NCBI GenBank assembly: GCA_963743275.1
Contig: CAVUPB010000008.1
Location: 558,001-622,000, forward strand
Origin: JALYLC01 sp963743275
Lineage (GTDB): Bacteria; Actinomycetota; Thermoleophilia; Gaiellales; JALYLC01
Direction: 5' to 3'
DNA length: 64,000 bases
Part shown: positions 59,710 to 64,000 of the stretch, in pieces
Numbering within the stretch: position 1 is the first letter of the stretch
How the letters are laid out: every line of letters begins with the position of its first letter
Position numbers and translations under genes: made by a program
Notes under the pieces: generated by a model
Told to the model about the DNA's origin: nothing
Database searches by the model: none
Seen by the model: only the letters and a program-made list of their open reading frames with translations

Positions 59710-60320
59710 GCGCCGCGCTCCGCGGCGAGCCTGCGCAGGTCGTACGAGAGAGAGGGCAGCGAGAACGGGAACAGCATGCCGACCCGCTCGTCGCCTCGGC
59801 GATCGATGAGGTACGCGACGCTCGTGTGCTCGATGTCGCCCGGCACGGGCTTCACCTGCACGCCGTAGGCGTGCCAGACGCGCGCGAGTCGAGCCTGCGC
59901 GCCGACCAGCCAGGTGACGCGGCGCGCCCCTCGCAGGACGCTCTTGGCGTGGCGGACGCTCGCGGGCGTGTCGCCGGCCGGGTCGACGCTCACGACGACG
60001 ATGTCGGGCCGGTCGGCGGCGCGCAGCGATCGCACGACCTTGGCGAGCATTCGGCTCTCGAGGGGGCAGAGGGCGCGACAGCGGGAGTCGAGGAAGGTGA
60101 GCAGGACGACATGTCCGCGCTCGCTCGCAAGCGCGAAGCCGCGGCCGCGCTCGTCGGCGAGGTCGATTGCCGGCGTGCTGCGTGTCGCGGCCGGCCAGGT
60201 GATGTCGCCGCGCAGGCCCGTCGCAGCCGGCTGCTCGGCCCGTGCGCCGGACCCCCGCGGGAGCGCGGTCGCGGTGCCGAGCGCCGCGAGTCCGCAGACG
60301 GCGGCGACCACGAGGATCAC
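59706..60320 (-). CDS. SCO1/SenC-family copper chaperone
   Basis: A 204-residue thioredoxin-fold protein that delivers copper to CuA of cytochrome oxidase. An N-terminal hydrophobic segment (VILVVAAVCGLAALGTAT) anchors it; the globular part has the CxxxC motif in LTFLDSRCRALCPLESRM and the distal His in GDIEHTSVAYLIDRRG. Start GTG at 60320 overlaps the stop of the 35-residue microprotein (GTGA). It is in the operon between the microprotein and ctaB, as expected. Confidence 0.87.
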   Translation of the reverse strand: MILVVAAVCGLAALGTATALPRGSGARAEQPAATGLRGDITWPAATRSTPAIDLADERGRGFALASERGHVVLLTFLDSRCRALCPLESRMLAKVVRSLRAADRPDIVVVSVDPAGDTPASVRHAKSVLRGARRVTWLVGAQARLARVWHAYGVQVKPVPGDIEHTSVAYLIDRRGDERVGMLFPFSLPSLSYDLRRLAAERGA

Positions 60321-60424
60321 GCGTTGCGATGGACGATGTACCACGCAGCCGCCAGTACGACGAGAAGCATCGCGAGAGGGACGACCAGCGTGAGCACGCC
60401 GGCCGTGACGTTGGCGAGAACCAT
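60317..60424 (-). CDS. 35-residue membrane microprotein in the oxidase operon
   Basis: Starts MVLANVTAGVLTLVVPLAML and is one membrane helix with a short basic tail (HRNA). Its ATG overlaps the ctaG stop by one base (TGATG) and its stop overlaps the sco GTG (GTGA), so it is translated in between. Possibly a small oxidase subunit analogous to CcoQ or similar; no homologue can be named from sequence alone. Confidence 0.6.
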   Translation of the reverse strand: MVLANVTAGVLTLVVPLAMLLVVLAAAWYIVHRNA

Positions 60425-61272
60425 CACGTACCTCCAGCCTCGGCCCGCTGCGGTGCAAGGCGGCGGCGAGCCGCTCCCGACCACCCCAGAAGGCGGTAGA
60501 CGTCGAAGATGATCGCAAGGGCGAACGGGATCGAGCCCGGCACCCACATGACGCCGGCTGCGAGATGCTGGTCGCCGAGCGCCGAGATACCGCCCGGGCG
60601 ACTCGACAGATCGGCATAGGGCGAATACAGCGGGGTGGGAGCGAACGCAAACACGACCGCGAGCAGCCACCCGGCGAACGCCGTCGCGAGGATGCACGCG
60701 AGGCGCGCACCGAAGGCGAGCCTGCGGTGGAGGGGCCACGACGGCAGGATCTGAGCCCAGAAGAGGATGCCCGTGGCGAGGAAGAGCGCGTGCTCGGCGT
60801 CGTGGACGGCCTGGTTCCGCAGCGTGAGGTCGTAGAGCGCCGGGAGGTGCCAGACGAGCAGGTCGACGTTGAAGGCGAGGAACGCGCCGAGCGGCGTGGC
60901 GACGGCGGAAACCACTGCGCGCAGCGGGCGCGCGGGTCGCGAGCGCACGAGTGCGCGCGCCAGCGGCCGGCGCAGGCGCAGGGGAAAGCCCAGCCAGAGC
61001 GGCATCCAGGGCGCGCCGAGGACGAAGAGCGGCGGCGCGACGGCGACGAGCAGCACGTGCTGCGCCATGTGGGCCCAGAGCAGCCGATCGGCAGCATCGT
61101 CGAACGGGCTCGAGAGCGCCACGACGACGATCGCGAGGCTGGCGACGAACGAGGTCGCGCGCAGCAGCGCGATGCGCTCGTCGCGAGCGCCGGCCGAGCC
61201 TTGCGGCGGGCGTCGCAGGCCGAGCGCGTAGAGCGCTCCCGCGAGCACCGCCAGGAGCCCCGGCAACACCAT
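60424..61272 (-). CDS. ctaG: CtaG-like cytochrome oxidase assembly protein
   Basis: A 282-residue membrane protein with seven helices of the caa3_CtaG family. Characteristic histidines: LLWAHMAQHVLLVAVAPPLF (copper-binding His pair), VDLLVWHLPALYDLTLRNQA and VHDAEHALFLATGILFWAQI. ATG at 61272 overlaps the ctaE TAA by one base. Supplies copper to subunit I or acts in assembly. Confidence 0.86.
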   Translation of the reverse strand: MVLPGLLAVLAGALYALGLRRPPQGSAGARDERIALLRATSFVASLAIVVVALSSPFDDAADRLLWAHMAQHVLLVAVAPPLFVLGAPWMPLWLGFPLRLRRPLARALVRSRPARPLRAVVSAVATPLGAFLAFNVDLLVWHLPALYDLTLRNQAVHDAEHALFLATGILFWAQILPSWPLHRRLAFGARLACILATAFAGWLLAVVFAFAPTPLYSPYADLSSRPGGISALGDQHLAAGVMWVPGSIPFALAIIFDVYRLLGWSGAARRRLAPQRAEAGGT

Positions 61273-61910
61273 TAGGCGATGTAGATCAGCACGAACGCCA
61301 CGACCTCGACGCCGGCGAGGAAGAGCGCAAATGTTCCGTACGCGCTCGCGGCGGGCTCGTACAGGAGCGAGGGCTGCGCCACACCCTCGCGCTCCCGCTG
61401 GAACGCGCCGGAGGACGCGACGATCGTCTCGAGCCAGTACGTCGCCCCGAGGAGGTGCGCGAAGAGCGTGGCGGTGAAGCCGACGAAGACGCTCCCGAAC
61501 GCGCCGGCGTGGTACGGCGAGAAGCCGGGGTCGAACAACTGCCAGCCCTGGGCCACCACGGCCACGAGCAGGAGCAGCAGGCTGAGCCCGGCGCCCGTGC
61601 GCCAGTTGCGCGGATGCCCTGCACGCAGAGCTCGGAGGGCCGTGACGAACACCGCGGAGCTCGCGACCATCGCGACGAGCGTGACGATCCCGAGCGCGAG
61701 CGACGGCGAGGTGTGGGGCGGTCGCCACAGGCCGTGCTGGTTGAGCGAGCGCAGGTAGAGATACGCGAACAGGAACGCCAGGAACACGAACGCGTCCGCC
61801 GCCACGAACAGGCGCGCGCCGAGGCGCAGGTTGCTCGAGCGGTCGCCGGGCGCGACGTGCGATCCGGCGCTTGCCAGCAGCGGATCCGAGAGGACGGGGT
61901 CGGTCGCCAT
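61272..61910 (-). CDS. ctaE: Cytochrome c oxidase subunit III
   Basis: A 212-residue membrane protein with five hydrophobic segments. LFVAADAFVFLAFLFAYLYL, SLALGIVTLVAMVASSAVFV and GSVFVGFTATLFAHLLGATY match COX3. Typical bacterial COX3 is 190-270 residues. It directly follows ctaD, with one base between the stop and the ATG, and is part of the oxidase operon. Confidence 0.86.
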   Translation of the reverse strand: MATDPVLSDPLLASAGSHVAPGDRSSNLRLGARLFVAADAFVFLAFLFAYLYLRSLNQHGLWRPPHTSPSLALGIVTLVAMVASSAVFVTALRALRAGHPRNWRTGAGLSLLLLLVAVVAQGWQLFDPGFSPYHAGAFGSVFVGFTATLFAHLLGATYWLETIVASSGAFQREREGVAQPSLLYEPAASAYGTFALFLAGVEVVAFVLIYIA

Positions 61911-61911
61911 G

Positions 61912-63834
61912 TCAGGACACCACCGGGAGCGCGGTCGGGCCCAGCTCGGCGACCGGGAGGGCGTTGGGCACCCCGTACTGGTACGGATCCGTGAGGATCG
62001 TCGGCACCTGGGCGAAGTTGTGCGCCGGGACCGGCGTCGGCACCTGCCATTCGAGGCCGAGCGACGACCACAGGTTCGCGGGAGCGGCGACCGGCCGCAC
62101 GATCTGCGACCAGACGAGGTTCGCGAGGAAGACCAGCATGAACGCCCCGAGACAGAAGGCCGAGACCGAGACCCAGTCGTTCAGCCACTGCAGATGCGGT
62201 GCGTACGTGACGACACGCCGCGGCATGCCCATCATGCCCACCGCGAAGAGTGGCAGGAACGTCGAGTTGAAGGCGACGAACATGCCCCAGAAGTGGATCT
62301 TCGCGAGCCTCTCGTCGAACTGGCGCCCGGTCATCTTCGGCAGCCAGTAGTAGGTGGCCGCGAAGAACGCGAAGACAAGGCCGCCCATGATCGTGTAGTG
62401 GAAGTGGGCCATGACGAAGTAGCTCCCGTGCAGGCTCACGTCGCTCGGCACGTCGGACAGGAAGACCCCCGACAGGCCGCCGATCAGGAAGTTGAAGAAG
62501 AACGCCAATGAGAACAGCATCGGCACCGTGTAGCGGATGCGCGCGCGCCAGATCGTCCCCATGGCGACCAGGAAGATGAATCCCGTGGGCACCGAGATCA
62601 GCTCGGTGGTGAACATGTAGAACGGGCGCAGGTCCCCGTTGATGCCGCTCACGAACAGGTGGTGCTGCCACACCATGAAGCTGAGCAGGCACACGCCGAG
62701 CATGCCGGCGATCGCGAAGCGGTATCCCCAGAGCGGCTTGCGGGCGAAGACGGGCAGGATCTCGAGTACGACGCCGAATCCCGGCAGCGCCAGGATGTAC
62801 ACCTCGGGGTGCCCGAAGAACCAGAAGATGTTCTCGTACAGGAACGGCGTCCCGCCGCCCGACGGCAGGAAGAACGACGTGCTCGCGGTGCGGTCGAGGG
62901 CGACCATGAAGAGCCCGCTGATGAGCACCGGCGCTCCCATGACCATGAGGGCCGAGGTCGCGAGCACGCTCCAGACGAAGATCGGCAGGCGCTGCCAGGT
63001 CAGGCCCGGCGCACGCATGTTGACGATCGTGGCAATCATGTTGATGCCGACGAGAATCAGCGAGATCGCGATCAGGGCGAACGCGACGATGTAGGAGTCC
63101 ATGCCGCGCTGGGCCTGGTCGGCGAGGGTCGGATAGCCGGTCCAGCCCGTGGAGATGCCGCCCACCCACACCGCCGAGAAGAGGATCACCCCGGCCATGG
63201 GCAGCAGCCAGAACGTCAGCGCCTCGATGCGGGGGAAGGCCATGCCCTTGGCACCGATCATGAGCGGCACCAGGTAGTTGCCGAACGGCCCGAGGATCAC
63301 CGACGACATCATCATGATCATCATCGTTCCGTGCAGCGAGACGATCGTGAGGTACTGGCCGGGCGGAAAGAGCTTCGAGTCGGGGCTCAGCAACTCGGCG
63401 CGGATGAGCATCGCGTTCAGCCCGCCGAGGAAGAAGAAGAATCCGATGCCGACGAAGTACTGCAGCCCGACCACCTTGTGGTCGGTCGTGAGACGGAAGT
63501 AGCGGCCGATCCCGGTCGCCTCGCGCACGGGAAGGTCGATCGACCGGCCCAGCATGCGGCCGACCGGGTAGTTGAGGAAGCCAAGGCCGACGAGCCAGCC
63601 GATGACGGCGAAGACGTAGCCGAGCAGGAGCGCGACGTCGTTCTGGTCGGTGGCCGCGACGAAGTCGACATGCGTGCCGATGCGCTGGCCGATCCACTCG
63701 CCGATCGCATAGCCGATGAAGGCGAGCACGATCGCCGAGAGCAGGTTGAAGCCGAGCAGCCCCGTCCACCGGTTGCGGTGGGCGGGTGCCGGCGGCTGGA
63801 CGCCGCCTGGCGGAGCGGGGGCCTGCTCGGTCAT
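61912..63834 (-). CDS. ctaD: Cytochrome c oxidase subunit I
   Basis: A 640-residue haem-copper oxidase core subunit. Metal ligands: SLHGTMMIMMMSSVILGPFG (haem a His), FGHPEVYILALPGFGVV (CuB His and cross-linked Tyr), VWQHHLFVSGING (two CuB His) and MAHFHYTIMGGLVFAFFAAT (haem a3 and haem a His). About 95 residues of extra N-terminal sequence with two hydrophobic segments (LLGFNLLSAIVLAFIGYAIG and LLLGYVFAVIGWLVGLGFLN) precede the core. ATG at 63834 is placed six bases from AGGAGG. Pumps protons while reducing oxygen. Confidence 0.92.
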   Translation of the reverse strand: MTEQAPAPPGGVQPPAPAHRNRWTGLLGFNLLSAIVLAFIGYAIGEWIGQRIGTHVDFVAATDQNDVALLLGYVFAVIGWLVGLGFLNYPVGRMLGRSIDLPVREATGIGRYFRLTTDHKVVGLQYFVGIGFFFFLGGLNAMLIRAELLSPDSKLFPPGQYLTIVSLHGTMMIMMMSSVILGPFGNYLVPLMIGAKGMAFPRIEALTFWLLPMAGVILFSAVWVGGISTGWTGYPTLADQAQRGMDSYIVAFALIAISLILVGINMIATIVNMRAPGLTWQRLPIFVWSVLATSALMVMGAPVLISGLFMVALDRTASTSFFLPSGGGTPFLYENIFWFFGHPEVYILALPGFGVVLEILPVFARKPLWGYRFAIAGMLGVCLLSFMVWQHHLFVSGINGDLRPFYMFTTELISVPTGFIFLVAMGTIWRARIRYTVPMLFSLAFFFNFLIGGLSGVFLSDVPSDVSLHGSYFVMAHFHYTIMGGLVFAFFAATYYWLPKMTGRQFDERLAKIHFWGMFVAFNSTFLPLFAVGMMGMPRRVVTYAPHLQWLNDWVSVSAFCLGAFMLVFLANLVWSQIVRPVAAPANLWSSLGLEWQVPTPVPAHNFAQVPTILTDPYQYGVPNALPVAELGPTALPVVS

Positions 63835-63850
63835 GGATTGCCTCCTGCGC

Positions 63851-64000
63851 TCATCCGGCACGTCGCGGCGGATCGGGGTAGTACGTGTCCGAGAAGCCCG
63901 GGAGCCCGCGCGTCGCGAGAGCCGTCGCCGCCTTCTCGCTCTGCGCCCACGCGGCGAACGTGGACACGTCGACGACCTCGCCGTGCGTGCTCATGTAGCC
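63851..64000 (-). CDS. ctaC: C-terminal end of cytochrome c oxidase subunit II (cut by window edge)
   Basis: The last 49 residues of a gene extending past the right edge: GYMSTHGEVVDVSTFAAWAQ near the visible start and PGFSDTYYPDPPRR near the end. The VV-F-AW spacing is typical of the CuA-domain end of subunit II, and the position directly before ctaD supports it. The copper-ligand cysteines lie outside the window. Confidence 0.65.
   Translation of the reverse strand, partial: GYMSTHGEVVDVSTFAAWAQSEKAATALATRGLPGFSDTYYPDPPRRAG

Noticed and set aside
1..64000. tRNA or rRNA genes
   Set aside because: I looked in the gaps for acceptor-stem and T-loop patterns and found none; a tRNAscan run would settle it.

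Overview
The window is uniformly very GC-rich chromosomal DNA with dense, often overlapping genes, many GTG starts and few long intergenic gaps. Gene content fits a heterotrophic, aerobic actinobacterium: a caa3/aa3-type cytochrome oxidase cluster of ctaC-D-E-G/sco/ctaB type, a GuaB1-like IMPDH/GMPR paralogue, FCD-type GntR regulators and many acyl-CoA enzymes. The style resembles the class Thermoleophilia (inference; no rRNA or marker gene is present to prove it). I see no tRNA, rRNA, CRISPR array, prophage or intact insertion sequence.

Region by region. 1-1123: a minus-strand run of four overlapping genes (microprotein, membrane protein, hotdog thioesterase, start of a further gene). 1258-6295: a minus-strand operon of a GlnT/GmaS-like glutamine synthetase, three split glutamate-synthase-like subunits (amidotransferase, GXGXG protein, FMN synthase) and an unrecognised 144-residue protein. 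It is transcribed away from a GAF-PucR type regulator (6472-8289), which is followed by an acyl-CoA-dehydrogenase-like flavoprotein. 9925-14449: small stress/housekeeping genes, including a self-contained ArsR-SRPBCC fusion with a clear operator. 14484-18708: a translationally coupled set (YgjP-like metalloprotease, acyl-CoA synthetase, aminotransferase, methyltransferase). 18773-31710: amidase, geranylgeranyl-reductase-like flavoprotein, CBS protein plus acyl-CoA synthetase, aminotransferase, GuaB1-like protein, formyl-THF cycloligase, acyl-CoA dehydrogenase, and a coupled PLP decarboxylase plus uncharacterised Cys/His protein.

31711-37300 carries a family of GGGGTC(T/A)GACCCC-cored hairpin repeats scattered between regulators (GntR, LysR), OsmC, TrmO, a SpoU methyltransferase, a Rieske protein and an amidohydrolase. 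37265-40495: Mur-ligase-like protein, FUSC membrane protein, polysaccharide deacetylase. 40563-45391: a divergent FAD oxidase and a four-gene operon (agmatine-deiminase-like, HpaB-like monooxygenase, RidA, DUF1028) that looks like an amine catabolic pathway. 46044-49430: FAD oxidoreductase, GntR and MFS transporter. 51477-58139: amidotransferase, molybdopterin oxidoreductase, U32-like protein, PfkB kinase, DadA-like oxidoreductase and SDR. 58480-64000: terminal oxidase genes and their assembly factors on the minus strand, running off the right edge inside ctaC.

Three genes (glutamine synthetase, the 16.8 kb aminotransferase, formyl-THF cycloligase) contain apparent +1 frame slips; all other residues look intact, so assembly or sequencing error is as likely as real decay. 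The overall theme is nitrogen recovery from amines and amides (glutamine/N-methylglutamate-type enzymes, flavin amine oxidases, agmatine deiminase, RidA, amidase, transaminases) next to fatty-acyl metabolism and aerobic respiration.
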